A stretch of DNA of 19,241 nucleotides from SAR202 cluster bacterium Io17-Chloro-G7 (GCA_002817055.1 MUCU01000017.1:1-19241); one strand, 5' to 3'; positions 1 through 8,151 are shown, counted from the first letter of the stretch. Numbers and translations: made by a program. The notes: a model not told the origin generated them from the sequence alone.

Positions 1-143
1 CGTCGACTCAACCATCACTACCCCTCCCCAATTCCATCATGATGGCTACTATTTTATACAAATTTCAAATTGCCATTAAGACGCGATTGCCCTGGTATGT
101 GTTATGGGTGAAAGACGCGCCGATGGCTGTACTGGATTCTTGT

Positions 144-159
144 CCCGGCCATTGCCGGG
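144..159. other. 6-bp hairpin upstream of galU
   Basis: CCCGGC and GCCGGG are separated by the 4-base loop CATT. No T-tract follows on either strand, so I do not call it a terminator. It lies 80 bases before the galU start and could be a leader hairpin or the end of an upstream unit. The rest of 1-239 is AT-rich at its left end and shows no gene I can support. Confidence 0.3.
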
Positions 160-239
160 TGGTAGAATTGGCCTGGTTCCGAATCGATTACTTGTAACCA
201 CCCCACTCAGCCCGCACGTGGTACTGCCGAAGAAATAAC

Positions 240-1106
240 GTGGATATAAAAAAGGCTGTAATACCCGCTGCCGGATTGGGTACCCGGTTCTTACCGGTGA
301 CCAAATCGGTCCCCAAAGAACTCCTACCGATACTGGATAAACCTATGCTTCAATATGTGGTGGAAGAGGCTGTAGAGGCGGGAATCCAGCAGGTGATAAT
401 CGTCATTTCCCCCGGCAAAGAGTCCATCGCCTCCTATTTTCAGCCACAACCAGCGTTGGACCAACGATTGTCCGGCTCTGCGGAGCTCCTGGAAAAAGTG
501 CGCTACGCTTCCAGCTTGGCAGAAGTGTCGTTTGTCATCCAGGAACAACCCCTGGGATTGGGGCATGCGGTATTGACCGCGCGGCAAGCCGTGGGCGACG
601 AACCGTTCGTGGTTATATTGCCCGACGACATCGTAGTTCATACCCCAGGCGTTGTCGCCCAGATGATGGAAGTCAGCCGGAGGTACAATGCTGGCGTTAT
701 AGCCGTGGAGCCGATGCCATGGGAAACAGTTCAGAACTACGGCGTTGTAGACGCAGTTGCCACCGAAGATCGCCTGCATAAGATTCGTGGAATGGTGGAA
801 AAACCGAAGCGGGAGGATGCCCCTTCAAACCTGTCGATCGTCGGTAGGTACATCCTGCCTCCCCAAATATTCGATTGCCTGGAGCGCACACCGCCCGGCG
901 CCAAAGGGGAAATACAATTAACCGATGGGCTGATGCTATTGTTGGAACAAGAAGAATTGTACGCTTACGAGTTCATGGGCACGCGTTACGACGGGGGAAC
1001 GCCCATCGGTCTTCTGAGAGCATGGATGGAATTTGCGTTGGCCAGAGATGATACCCGCGATGCGGCTATTTCCCTGCTGCGCAGCCTGGACAAGCAAGGG
1101 ACGTGA
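240..1106 (+). CDS. galU: UTP--glucose-1-phosphate uridylyltransferase
   Basis: This enzyme makes UDP-glucose and pyrophosphate from UTP and glucose 1-phosphate in the cytoplasm, feeding glycan and envelope synthesis. The 288-residue product has the usual bacterial GalU length. Its N-terminus carries the nucleotidyltransferase signature GLGTRFLPVTKSVPKE (residues 12-27). Later come the LPDDIV segment, the VEKP motif (about 187-190) and GEIQLTDGL, all typical of GalU rather than of RmlA or GlmU. The start is GTG at 240, chosen because the protein then begins MDIKKAVIPAAG, as GalU proteins do; the ribosome site before it is weak. The gene is followed after 70 bases by a DinB-fold gene on the same strand. 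Confidence 0.95.
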   Translation: MDIKKAVIPAAGLGTRFLPVTKSVPKELLPILDKPMLQYVVEEAVEAGIQQVIIVISPGKESIASYFQPQPALDQRLSGSAELLEKVRYASSLAEVSFVIQEQPLGLGHAVLTARQAVGDEPFVVILPDDIVVHTPGVVAQMMEVSRRYNAGVIAVEPMPWETVQNYGVVDAVATEDRLHKIRGMVEKPKREDAPSNLSIVGRYILPPQIFDCLERTPPGAKGEIQLTDGLMLLLEQEELYAYEFMGTRYDGGTPIGLLRAWMEFALARDDTRDAAISLLRSLDKQGT

Positions 1107-1176
1107 AGATGAAGGGATTAACATTGCTGGCTTCGGGCTTTGATATGCAAAACTGTTACCTCGCTCCGAGGCGCCC

Positions 1177-1668
1177 TTGACCAGCCGAAGGGACGAAAAC
1201 CAAGGGAAAATATCCGAATTACGATCCCGGTTGATTGACCTGTTAAGTGGTATGGACTATTGTTTGGATTGGAAAGCGGACTCTTCGTCTTGGTCGCCCC
1301 GCCAAGTTGTCTACCATATCCTGGACACGCCATTGGGGGGCATCCACAAGATCGTTAAGGGGATGCTTTCAGGGGATATTGCCGAGTTTGAAATCCGGTC
1401 CGACTTGGACAACATGACGGTGGAGCGGATGGGATACGACATTGACCAAGTCCGGGGCGACATTGAAAAGTTTTTCCACGAACTGGATGCAGCGGTCGAC
1501 TCGGCCTCTGCGGAAAACTTCGATGGAAAGTCCGCCCTGCTTCATTTACCGTCCCGAGGGGTAGATGAATCGCGGACGGTCCAGGAATTGCTTGACCGGG
1601 CGTTCGAGGGACATTGGACGGGGCATCTTGCTCAGATCAATGATATCCGAGACGCTTTGGGAATGTAG
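1177..1668 (+). CDS. DinB-like (DinB/YfiT four-helix) domain protein
   Basis: A 163-residue soluble protein of the DinB/YfiT metal-binding four-helix-bundle superfamily. The visible signature is a histidine in VVYHILD (H47) and a C-terminal HWTGHLAQI (H146 and H150), spaced as in the His triad that binds a divalent metal in this fold. Members act as thiol transferases or damage-induced proteins, but the substrate here cannot be told from sequence. The start is TTG at 1177 after a GAGG-like stretch; an ATG at 1252 would cut off the first helix. It lies 70 bases after galU and converges with lepA. Family call fairly sure, function unknown. Confidence 0.75.
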   Translation: MTSRRDENQGKISELRSRLIDLLSGMDYCLDWKADSSSWSPRQVVYHILDTPLGGIHKIVKGMLSGDIAEFEIRSDLDNMTVERMGYDIDQVRGDIEKFFHELDAAVDSASAENFDGKSALLHLPSRGVDESRTVQELLDRAFEGHWTGHLAQINDIRDALGM

Positions 1669-1795
1669 CCCGGTTCTCCTCCCGGGTTGCCCCACCCTAA
1701 AGTACGGGTTTCCGCCAAAGCAAGGTCAATACGATTTGGCTCCTCGTCTCCAAAGGCGGTCCACGTTGCATTAAGGGAGACGCCAAGGGATTGCT

Positions 1796-3703
1796 CTATT
1801 CGCCGCCGATCTTGAGCAAGGTTAGAAAGGCTTCTTGAGGAATTTCGACCCTGCCCACCATTTTCAGGCGTTTCTTTCCTTCTTTCTGTTTCTCCAATAG
1901 CTTGCGTTTTCGCGTAATGTCGCCACCGTAGCACTTTGCCAACACGTCTTTCCGCATCGCCCGGACGGTTTCCCTGGCTATGATACGACTGCCTATGGCC
2001 GCTTGAATGGGGACTTCAAACATCTGCCTGGGAATAGTCTGCCGCAGCTTTTCCACCACCATACGGCCTTGGCTGGTTGCTAGGTCCCGGTGCAAGATCA
2101 TGCACAGCGCTTCTACCGGATGCTGGTTGATAAGAATGTCCACTTTAACCAATGGAGCCGCATGGTAGCCTTCCAGGTTGTAGTCGAGTGATGCGTACCC
2201 TTGAGTGCGGGACTTGAGTTGGTTGTAAAAGTCGGCCAGCAACTCGACCAAGGGCATGGAGTATTCCATAACCACCCGGTCTTGGCCGCCATCAGCATCG
2301 TGCCCGTTGGTTTGCCTTGAAGAATTCTGACCATTGGGTGCGTCCTTCCCCGATGCGCCCTGGACCGATAGTCCCTGACCCGGCAGGCCCTGAATATATT
2401 CCATTCGCTTGAACTCGGACCGGCGGGAGTGCATCAACTCCATAATTACACCGACATGACGGCTGGGAGCCACAATCGTCAGGTTTAGTATTGGCTCCTG
2501 TATCTCCTTTATTGCGTTAGGTGAAGGAAGCTTCGCCGGGCTGTCAACCATCGTAGCCTCTCCGGTGGGAGAGATTACCCGATAGGCGACGCTGGGAGCG
2601 GTGGCAATGATATCCAGGTTGTACTCCCGCTCCAGCCTTTCCTGGACGATCTCCAAGTGCATCAACCCCAAGAACCCACAACGAAAGCCAAAGCCAAGGG
2701 CAACGCTATTCTCCGGCTCAAGCGTCAGTGAAGCGTCGTTCAACCGGAGTTTTTCCAAGGCGTTGCGCAGGTTGTTGTATTCTTCACCGTCGGCCGGGTA
2801 AATTCCGGCGAACACCATGGATTTTATCGGCATGTATCCGGTCAACGGTTCAGACGCCGGTTGCCGGTCGTCTGTCAGAGTATCGCCGACAGTACACTCA
2901 CGCACGTCCTTAAATCCGGTGGCTACGTAGCCAACCTGCCCGCACTCCAACACATCCACCGGCGTTGGAAAAGGGGAAAACACGCCCACCTCGACCAGCT
3001 CGGTCACCTTCCCGGAAGACATCACTTGGATGCGGTCGTGCTGAGAGAGCTTGCCGTCCCGAACCCGTACGTGGGCGATGATGCCTTTATAGGGGTTGTA
3101 CAAGGAGTCGAAGACCAAAGCCCGGGCCGGTTCTTCCGCCTCCCCCTTGGGAGCCGGGATGCGCTCCACCACGGAGTTCAATATCTCCACGGCTCCGCTC
3201 CCATCCTTGGCCGACACGAAGAGGATCTCCTCGGGTTTGAACCCAAACACCTGTTGCAATTCGGAGGCGACCCGCTCCGGCTCTGCTTGAGGAAGGTCTA
3301 TTTTGTTGACCACGGGTATGATTTCTAGGTCGTGCTCCATTGCCAGCATAATGTTGGCGATCGTCTGGGCCTCAATGCCTTGGCTGGCGTCCACCACCAA
3401 GATAGCCCCTTCGCATGCAGCAAGGGCTCTGGAAACTTCGTAGCTGAAATCGACATGACCGGGCGTGTCTATCAGGTTCAACTGATAGATTTGACCATCG
3501 GGCGTCTTATGGGTCATGGTGACCGCTTTGCCCTTGATGGTAATGCCCCGTTCCCGCTCCAGTTCCATCTGGTCCATGAATTGGTCCATCATGTCTTGAG
3601 CGCGAACGGTGCCGGTGATTTCCAAAAACCGGTCGGCCAATGTCGACTTGCCGTGATCTATGTGGGCGATGATACAGAAATTACGTATGGACGCTAGTTG
3701 CAT
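1796..3703 (-). CDS. lepA: Elongation factor 4 (LepA), with low-complexity insertion
   Basis: Ribosome-associated translational GTPase that acts on stalled or mistranslocated ribosomes at the membrane/cytoplasm. The G-domain motifs are visible: AHIDHGKST (P-loop), RGITIK (switch I), DTPGHVDF (G3), NKIDLP (G4) and SAKDG (G5). The LepA-specific C-terminal block ends with [14 protein letters not shown] sequence. I chose the ATG at 3703 because AAAGG sits 4-5 bases before it and [18 protein letters not shown] is the usual LepA start. An in-frame ATG at 3730 lies inside a tandem repeat and would add nine residues, MVKVNCKGN. The product is 635 residues against about 600 usual. The excess is a polar, Gly/Asn/Ser/Gln-rich insertion encoded at 2282-2392, between the MEYI and DRVVMEY segments of domain IV. 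Confidence 0.96.
   Translation of the reverse strand: MQLASIRNFCIIAHIDHGKSTLADRFLEITGTVRAQDMMDQFMDQMELERERGITIKGKAVTMTHKTPDGQIYQLNLIDTPGHVDFSYEVSRALAACEGAILVVDASQGIEAQTIANIMLAMEHDLEIIPVVNKIDLPQAEPERVASELQQVFGFKPEEILFVSAKDGSGAVEILNSVVERIPAPKGEAEEPARALVFDSLYNPYKGIIAHVRVRDGKLSQHDRIQVMSSGKVTELVEVGVFSPFPTPVDVLECGQVGYVATGFKDVRECTVGDTLTDDRQPASEPLTGYMPIKSMVFAGIYPADGEEYNNLRNALEKLRLNDASLTLEPENSVALGFGFRCGFLGLMHLEIVQERLEREYNLDIIATAPSVAYRVISPTGEATMVDSPAKLPSPNAIKEIQEPILNLTIVAPSRHVGVIMELMHSRRSEFKRMEYIQGLPGQGLSVQGASGKDAPNGQNSSRQTNGHDADGGQDRVVMEYSMPLVELLADFYNQLKSRTQGYASLDYNLEGYHAAPLVKVDILINQHPVEALCMILHRDLATSQGRMVVEKLRQTIPRQMFEVPIQAAIGSRIIARETVRAMRKDVLAKCYGGDITRKRKLLEKQKEGKKRLKMVGRVEIPQEAFLTLLKIGGE
2348..2392 (-). 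repeat. 15-bp imperfect tandem repeat inside lepA
   Basis: Three adjacent 15-base units on the minus strand each start with CAGGG and encode [10 protein letters not shown] and QGASG. They begin the extra segment of LepA, followed by a further ~22 polar residues. The in-frame period suggests that the insertion grew by slippage from a 5-codon unit. Confidence 0.65.
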
Positions 3704-3704
3704 A

Positions 3705-3781
3705 TTACCTTTGCAATTGACCTTTACCATTAACCTTTGGGATTGACCATTACTATTAACTTTTGGGATTGACCGTTACCA
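3705..3781 (-). repeat. Three tandem ~26-bp repeats forming the lepA leader
   Basis: Units occupy 3705-3729 (25 bases), 3730-3755 and 3756-3781. The second and third differ at few positions; the first is more diverged. The array overlaps the last codons and stop of oppF (stop at 3776-3778) and ends just before the preferred lepA ATG. Read on the lepA strand, each unit carries an AAAGG/AAAAG purine run and an ATG, so the array repeats a ribosome-site-plus-start cassette. Two units close in short peptides (MVTVNPKS and MVNPKG, then stop); the last opens into lepA. Confidence 0.8.
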
Positions 3782-4819
3782 TGGCCCGTAACCGGGCGCG
3801 TGAATGCATGCGGCCCAGTGTTTTTCGCTGACTTGTCTCAGTTCCGGACTTATGCGAGCGCAATCTGCGGTTGCGATAGGGCAACGGGGATGGAAAACAC
3901 AGCCCGAAGGTGGGTTCAGCGGGCTTGGCACCTCCCCGATTAGGACCACCCGCTCTCTTTGGGCGTCCGCAACTGGGTCGGGAATCGGCACAGCGGAAAG
4001 CAGCGCCTTCGTATATGGATGTGCGGGATCGACATAAATTTCGTTGCGGTCAGCTAACTCTACTATGTGTCCCAGGTACATGACGCCGACCCTGTCGGAG
4101 ATGTGGCGCACGACGGAAAGGTCGTGGGCGATAAACAGGTAGGTAAGGTTATAGCGCTCCTGTAAATCTTCGAGCAGGTTAATAATCTGAGCTTGAATGG
4201 AAACATCCAACGCCGACACCGGTTCATCCGCGACGATGAATTTTGGCTCTACGGACAGCGCCCTCGCGACCCCAATCCGCTGGCGTTGCCCTCCGCTGAA
4301 CTCATGAGGGAACCGGTCAGCCATGTACGGATTCAATCCCACGTTTTGAAGCAGGTCCGCGACCCGTTCCCGGTATTCGGCTTTGTTGGCTACCAACTTG
4401 TGAACCATCAACGGTTCTCCGATGATGTTCCCGGCAGTCATTCTTGGGTTTAGAGAGCTATACGGGTCTTGGAAGATGACTTGCATCTCCCGTCGCATTC
4501 GCCGCATTTCCTTGGAGCGAAGGGTCGTTAATTCCTGTCCTTCAAATATGATTTGACCTTCAGTAGGTCGATAAAGCTGTAGGATGCACCTTCCTGTCGT
4601 GGTCTTACCGCAACCGCTTTCACCCACCAAGCCCAACGTCTCACCCTTCCGCACGAAGAAACTAATGTCGTCGACGGCTTTAATGTGGCCCACCGTGCGT
4701 TGGAAAAACAACCCCGACGTTACGGGGAAATACATCTTCAGGTTTTTAACCTCCATGAGTATTTCCCTGTCGTCTATTGGGTTGCTTCCTCGGGCGTCCG
4801 TCCCCGGCATTGTTGTCAT
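3776..4819 (-). CDS. oppF: Oligopeptide/dipeptide ABC transporter ATP-binding protein (OppF/DppF type)
   Basis: One of the two ATPase subunits that power peptide-type ABC importers at the inner face of the membrane. Walker A is GESGCGKT (residues 66-73), the ABC signature FSGGQRQR begins at about 174, Walker B is FIVADEP (194-200), and the switch histidine is H232 in FIAHDLS. The C-terminal oligopeptide-transporter domain has GCVFHPRC and two further cysteines. At 347 residues it is normal length. Its ATG lies in the ATGA shared with the oppD stop, indicating translational coupling. Its end runs into the 26-bp repeats in front of lepA, so oppD-oppF-lepA may be one transcript. No permease or substrate-binding gene is next to it, so the substrate is unknown. 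Confidence 0.92.
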   Translation of the reverse strand: MTTMPGTDARGSNPIDDREILMEVKNLKMYFPVTSGLFFQRTVGHIKAVDDISFFVRKGETLGLVGESGCGKTTTGRCILQLYRPTEGQIIFEGQELTTLRSKEMRRMRREMQVIFQDPYSSLNPRMTAGNIIGEPLMVHKLVANKAEYRERVADLLQNVGLNPYMADRFPHEFSGGQRQRIGVARALSVEPKFIVADEPVSALDVSIQAQIINLLEDLQERYNLTYLFIAHDLSVVRHISDRVGVMYLGHIVELADRNEIYVDPAHPYTKALLSAVPIPDPVADAQRERVVLIGEVPSPLNPPSGCVFHPRCPIATADCARISPELRQVSEKHWAACIHAPGYGPW

Positions 4820-5967
4820 TGCTGGTTTCTCTCCGGTGGCAGGTTATCAAATCCCGGGTTATCGAGTCCCGGGTTATCAAGTCCCAGGTTATCAAGTCGG
4901 GACGTTGCTTGGGCTCCAGTTTCCAGTTTCGACCCACCCCTTGTTAATGTGCTGGCTTGTGCGATGTGGCCAGTGCCCACCAAAGCCTGGGCGCCTAGAA
5001 GATCGGACTGCCAGCATGCCGACCAATGCCCATCGTCGGTTTGCATCAAGGGCGGTGCGTCGGTGGCGCACTTGTCGATTGCCCAACGGCACCGGGCGCG
5101 AAACGCACAACCTGGTGGAAGGTTTGCCAAGTCAGGAGGCTGGCCTTCGATGGGTTCCAGTTTTTCCCTTCTCGGCCGGTCCAATCTGGGGACCGACTTG
5201 AGCAATCCGACGGTATAGGGGTGTCTTGGGTTGGAGTAAATTTCCCGAGCTCCGCCTCGTTCTATTATCTTCCCGGCATACATAATGTTAACCCGGTCGG
5301 CGTACCGGGCCACAACGCCTAAGTTGTGGGTAATCACAATGAGAGCTACGCCAAACTCGGTGGTCAGCGACTTCATCAACTCCAGAATCTGGGCTTGAAT
5401 AGTCACGTCCAGCGCAGTGGTTGGCTCGTCGGCAATTATCAAACGGGGATTACAACTGATGGCCATGGCAATCATGACCCGCTGCCTCATACCGCCGCTG
5501 AATTGGTGAGGGTATTGTTTGATTCGGTGTTCCGGGTCTGGAATGCCGACCTTGAACAACAGGTCAATGCTCTCCAGACGGGCCACCTCCCGGCTGGCTC
5601 CTTTATGGAGTTGCAGAGTCTCCGTAAGTTGCCGTTCCACCGTAAGCACCGGGTTAAGCGAAGTCATGGGTTCCTGAAAGACCATGGAGATCTTGGCGCC
5701 ACGGATATGGCGCATTGTATCCATTTCGACTCTCAAGATATCCTGCCCTTCGAAGATTATCTCGCCGTCGACAATTTTTCCGGGCGGGTCGGGGATCAGG
5801 CGCATCACCGAAAGTGCGCTAACGCTCTTACCGCAGCCGCTCTCTCCCACTAAACCCAGTGTTTCTCCTGCTTCCAATTCGAAGGAAACACCATCCACGG
5901 CTTTAACCACACCGGAATCGGTGAAAAAGTGGGTCCGCAGGTCCCGTACTTCCATTAACGTAGCCAA
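4816..5967 (-). CDS. oppD: Oligopeptide/dipeptide ABC transporter ATP-binding protein (OppD/DppD type) with repeat tail
   Basis: Partner ATPase of the downstream OppF. Walker A GESGCGKS (41-48), Q-loop VFQEP (96-100), signature FSGGMRQR (from about 156), Walker B LIIADEP (176-182) and H214 in VITHNL are intact. The C-terminal domain keeps four cysteines (GCAFRARC, then two more) like those that hold an Fe-S cluster in some DppD proteins. The product is 383 residues; the recognisable family sequence ends near residue 320 (HWSACW). About 60 residues follow, rich in Gly, Thr and Ser, ending in four LDNPG-like units from a 15-bp minisatellite. The start is TTG at 5967 with AGAGG close before it; an ATG at 5955 is an alternative without a ribosome site. 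Confidence 0.92.
   Translation of the reverse strand: MATLMEVRDLRTHFFTDSGVVKAVDGVSFELEAGETLGLVGESGCGKSVSALSVMRLIPDPPGKIVDGEIIFEGQDILRVEMDTMRHIRGAKISMVFQEPMTSLNPVLTVERQLTETLQLHKGASREVARLESIDLLFKVGIPDPEHRIKQYPHQFSGGMRQRVMIAMAISCNPRLIIADEPTTALDVTIQAQILELMKSLTTEFGVALIVITHNLGVVARYADRVNIMYAGKIIERGGAREIYSNPRHPYTVGLLKSVPRLDRPRREKLEPIEGQPPDLANLPPGCAFRARCRWAIDKCATDAPPLMQTDDGHWSACWQSDLLGAQALVGTGHIAQASTLTRGGSKLETGAQATSRLDNLGLDNPGLDNPGFDNLPPERNQQ
4842..4901 (-). repeat. Four tandem 15-bp repeats at the 3' end of oppD
   Basis: Four contiguous 15-base units (from 4842, 4857, 4872 and 4887; + strand form GGTTATCAAGTCCCG) differ by one to three bases each. They are in frame and encode [20 protein letters not shown] at the OppD C-terminus. 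There are no spacers, so this is a minisatellite and not a CRISPR array. Confidence 0.9.
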
Positions 5968-6406
5968 TGGACCTCTAATACAGTCGACAGACTTCCCCGG
6001 CGTGAGGGAAACAATTATGAAAATAAACCGTGATCTAGGTGCTCTGTAAGAGGCTGCTCCGGAGGATTACCTTACTTTTACCCAATAATCGCGGCTGGTG
6101 TGGAACGGGAGACACGCTCCCCCACTTTTTACTTTAGGATCGTAAATGCGGCCAGGCTAATTCCCAGTGGTAACCGGTGGTATTAACGGAATCAATTCTA
6201 CTGGCGCTGAACATTTGCACCAGACCCCATTATACATTAATGGATTTCCTAGTTGTGGTCAAAATTGAATTTATGGGGTCCCACCGCCTGTGTGGGCTTG
6301 CGCATGGATTCGACGTTACCCTAAACTGTGGGACGTGGGTTATAGTCGAGTAGATTCGAATGATACCCAACAACAATTCTAGGTACACAGTGGAACAGGA
6401 GTCGCA
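5968..6406. other. Intergenic region between divergent oppD and ABM monooxygenase genes
   Basis: No protein gene is supported here. It must hold the promoters of both divergent units. A perfect TATAAT lies on the minus strand at 6229-6234, without a clear -35 at the right spacing. On the + strand GGGAG and CTCCC form a small hairpin near 6107-6121 with TTTTT shortly after, which is terminator-like but weak. Confidence 0.4.
6229..6234 (-). promoter_or_regulatory. Possible -10 box for oppDF
   Basis: The minus strand reads TATAAT exactly. Transcription from here would give a leader of about 255 bases before oppD. No convincing -35 hexamer is found 16-18 bases upstream, so this stays a weak call. 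Confidence 0.25.
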
Positions 6407-6727
6407 ATGTATATCATAGTTGCTGCCTTGCAAATCAAAGATGGGTTTAAGGACCAGTTCATAGAAGGCCTAATCGTGAATGCAAGTAGTGCCGTCAAAG
6501 ACGAGGCTGGGTGTCTCCGGTTTGATGTGATTCAGGACGCCAACGACGACAATAAAGTATGGGTCTACGAAGTCTACAACGACGAAGCGGCATTTGAGGC
6601 CCATACTCAATCTCCCCATTACCTCAAGTTTCGCGGAGAAAGTGACGGCTGGAGAGAGCAGGGAGGCTTGGAGGGCGCAGGTAGAGGTGCTTCCAACATC
6701 TGGCCGCCAAATAATGAGTGGTCTTAA
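6407..6727 (+). CDS. Antibiotic biosynthesis monooxygenase (ABM) domain protein
   Basis: A 106-residue single-domain protein of the dimeric ferredoxin-like ABM/YgiN family. Visible family features are the MYIIVAALQIKDG start strand, the DEAGCLRFDV segment, the VWVYEVYNDEAAFEAH segment and the SPHYLKF motif near residues 70-76. Members oxidise quinol-like substrates without cofactors or act as heme- or AI-2-related enzymes; the substrate cannot be told. A good CAGGAG ribosome site lies seven bases before the ATG. The last ~25 residues are Gly-rich and outside the usual domain. It stands alone, followed by a 225-base gap before the cupin gene. Confidence 0.85.
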   Translation: MYIIVAALQIKDGFKDQFIEGLIVNASSAVKDEAGCLRFDVIQDANDDNKVWVYEVYNDEAAFEAHTQSPHYLKFRGESDGWREQGGLEGAGRGASNIWPPNNEWS

Positions 6728-6952
6728 CCCGTCCAACTACCTAGCTGGGGCTGAATCGTTACTCTGGGAGATTGGATGTAGATCACGGTCAGTCGGGACT
6801 TACTTAGGCTAACGACGGTCAGTGGAGATTGATCACCATCGGACCGACATAGCGGCGTTCAAGTTAGGAAAAAGGAAGGGTTAAGCAAAATTCTCTGGGC
6901 GATGAGGTTTCTGTGGGCAATTGCACCGCCCGGACCCGAAAGGTAGAAAAGC

Positions 6953-7303
6953 ATGCCATTTGTGATGAAAGATGAAAGCCAGATTGGTAGCTCCACCCCT
7001 GGCACCCAATCCAATACTCTAGTAGGGAAAGACAATGGCGGAAAGAATCTGACGGTGGTCAACGCCAACATCGACCCAGGAGCCGGACTAGCGCTGCACG
7101 TCCATCCCAACTACGAAGAGGCCATGTTGGTCGTAGAAGGAAACATTGTGGCGGTGCTGGAAGACGTAACCCGGACTTTAGGACCAGGCGACTTGCTGTT
7201 GGCCCCGGCTGGGATCAAGCACACCATCACCAACCAGTCCGATAATCCGGCTAGAGTCCTGGCCATCTACCCAACCACTACTCCGGAACGAGAGTTCGTT
7301 TAA
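6953..7303 (+). CDS. Small cupin-domain protein
   Basis: A 116-residue single-domain cupin. Both cupin motifs are complete. Motif 1 has H49-x-H51 in LALHVHPNYEE with E55 and a following glycine. Motif 2 is GDLLLAPAGIKHTITN (79-94), fitting G-x5-P-x-G-x2-H-x3-N with H90. The residues expected to bind one metal ion are therefore present. Such small cupins may be dioxygenases, isomerases or ligand-binding proteins, and the substrate is not evident. A purine-rich GAAAGG stretch lies about ten bases before the ATG. It is transcribed in the same direction as the ABM gene and could share metabolism of an oxidised aromatic, which is only inference. Confidence 0.85.
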   Translation: MPFVMKDESQIGSSTPGTQSNTLVGKDNGGKNLTVVNANIDPGAGLALHVHPNYEEAMLVVEGNIVAVLEDVTRTLGPGDLLLAPAGIKHTITNQSDNPARVLAIYPTTTPEREFV

Positions 7304-7350
7304 AGCCTCTCGCTGGTAACTTATAGGCTTGGGCATATTCCTCTGGCTCA

Positions 7351-7396
7351 GGCTAAAGAAAAGCCCCCTTTCGCGAGGAGGCCTTTTAGTTTAGCC
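7351..7396 (-). terminator. Hairpin terminator attached to tRNA-Leu remnant A
   Basis: GGCTAAA (7351-7357) pairs with TTTAGCC (7390-7396); inside it an imperfect stem joins AAAAGCCCCC and AGGAGGCCTTTT. About 40 bases match the hairpin at 8152-8180 closely. It lies about 55 bases past the 3' end of the tRNA remnant on the minus strand, as a native tRNA terminator would, and may also end the cupin transcript from the other side. Confidence 0.65.
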
Positions 7397-7448
7397 AAAC
7401 TGTCGTCAGATTCTACACCAAGTCTTAATTAGTCTTAATTTAACTTTG

Positions 7449-7494
7449 CTGGGGAAGCCGGGACACGAACCCGGACGGCTTTCAGCAAATGATC
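7449..7494 (-). pseudogene. tRNA-Leu 3'-half remnant A
   Basis: About 43 of 47 bases match the 3' half of the intact tRNA-Leu at 9270-9354: acceptor strand, T arm and variable arm. The match stops at the 3' side of the anticodon loop. The T loop has lost the conserved A (TTCGTGT), and CCA is not kept, so it cannot be a working tRNA. The ~45 bases downstream (7397-7448) also match the intact copy's flank and contain a small internal duplication of AGTCTTAATT. Confidence 0.8.
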
Positions 7495-7541
7495 GTTGCT
7501 TTTGCGGTGCGTTCAAATTGCCCGAGACTGGCTATCGATAC

Positions 7542-7592
7542 ACGTCCCATGGCCTATGTCCAACGTCCCATGGCCTATGTCCAACGTCCCAT
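7542..7592. repeat. 21-bp tandem repeat, 2.4 copies
   Basis: Units begin at 7542, 7563 and 7584 (partial) and are identical over ACGTCCCATGGCCTATGTCC. The array lies in non-coding sequence just after remnant A. Confidence 0.9.
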
Positions 7593-7620
7593 AAAAGAAA
7601 AACCTTGTCGAAGTCCGTAT

Positions 7621-7746
7621 AGAGGTGATGCAAAAATGAAAAGAACCGCCCGGCTTGGCGCAGGAAACCCCGCCGGGACGGTCCAAATCTGTGAAGAGGG
7701 GTTGCGTATTGGGCCTCGTTGCTTAAGCGCAGCCCGGAAATTTTTT
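7621..7746 (+). ncRNA. Possible structured RNA or 45-residue ORF
   Basis: A stem with one bulge joins ACCG-CCCGGC (7645-7654) to GCCGGG-A-CGGT (7672-7682). Further on, an imperfect GGGC...GCCC hairpin (7711-7735) is followed by TTTTTT at 7741-7746, like an intrinsic terminator. The same stretch can be read as a 45-codon frame (7636-7773) with AGAGGTGA eight bases before its ATG, but the peptide matches nothing I know. I do not recognise a known riboswitch class. It converges with the small membrane-protein gene. Confidence 0.25.
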
Positions 7747-7924
7747 AAACTGAGCTGCCCGAGAGTTGGATGACCAACGGAACAACCACTGCGGCAAGTG
7801 CCACAATTATGCCAGTTGCCACCAGCTTCTCAACCAAGGTTTGACTCCTTACTAGTCTTCTTGTCTGCCGATTAATCAAGCCGGTCATTTCAATTAGACC
7901 TGTCATTTCCTGGGTCTCTTTCAT
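7745..7924 (-). CDS. Small single-pass membrane protein of unknown function
   Basis: A 59-residue peptide with a charged N-terminal half (NRQTRRLVRSQTLVEKL) and one C-terminal membrane helix (LVATGIIVALAAVVVPLVIQL, about residues 34-54). It begins with a repeated EMTGLI-EMTGLI from an 18-bp duplication. I chose the ATG at 7924 because GGGAG lies eight bases before it; a longer frame from 7963 lacks such a site. No family is recognised. It is the only likely protein gene between tRNA-Leu remnants A and B, so it may be the cargo of a very small integrated cassette. Confidence 0.5.
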   Translation of the reverse strand: MKETQEMTGLIEMTGLINRQTRRLVRSQTLVEKLVATGIIVALAAVVVPLVIQLSGSSV

Positions 7925-8033
7925 GTTGGCACTCCCTGGATTACCTTCACGGTCGGGTGGCAATTCCTTAATTCATTAGATACATTCTATGTCCCCCAAG
8001 ATCTGTTATCCGTGACGTGCCTCCATGCAGAAT

Positions 8034-8049
8034 TGTGATGTGGGTCACA
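8034..8049. promoter_or_regulatory. CRP/FNR-type palindrome
   Basis: The sequence TGTGA-N6-TCACA is an exact match to the half-sites recognised by CRP-family regulators. It lies 110 bases before the small membrane-protein start on the minus strand. Whether this organism has a CRP with that specificity cannot be seen. Confidence 0.35.
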
Positions 8050-8151
8050 TGTCGGAGTTGCCCCGAACCTAGCCTCAAGCCTGGGTATTGGACAGAGAGC
8101 ATCAATTAAGTCCAGGCCAATCAAATCATTGGCGCTCAGAATGGAAAAGGG

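Noticed and set aside
1673..1690. CCCGG/CCGGG hairpin between the DinB-fold gene and lepA
   Set aside because: Only 5 bp with no T-tract; too weak to call a terminator.
2861..3328. Long + strand frame opposite lepA
   Set aside because: It is antisense to conserved LepA domains with no recognisable content.
4842..4901. CRISPR-like repeat array
   Set aside because: Units are directly adjacent with no spacers and are in frame with oppD.
6017..6049. 10-codon frame MKINRDLGAL with GAGGG before it
   Set aside because: No link to a downstream gene as a leader peptide; likely chance.
7489..7635. Left part of a + strand frame ending at 7773
   Set aside because: It runs through the tRNA remnant edge and the 21-bp tandem repeat, giving a repeated PMAYVQR with no sign of selection.
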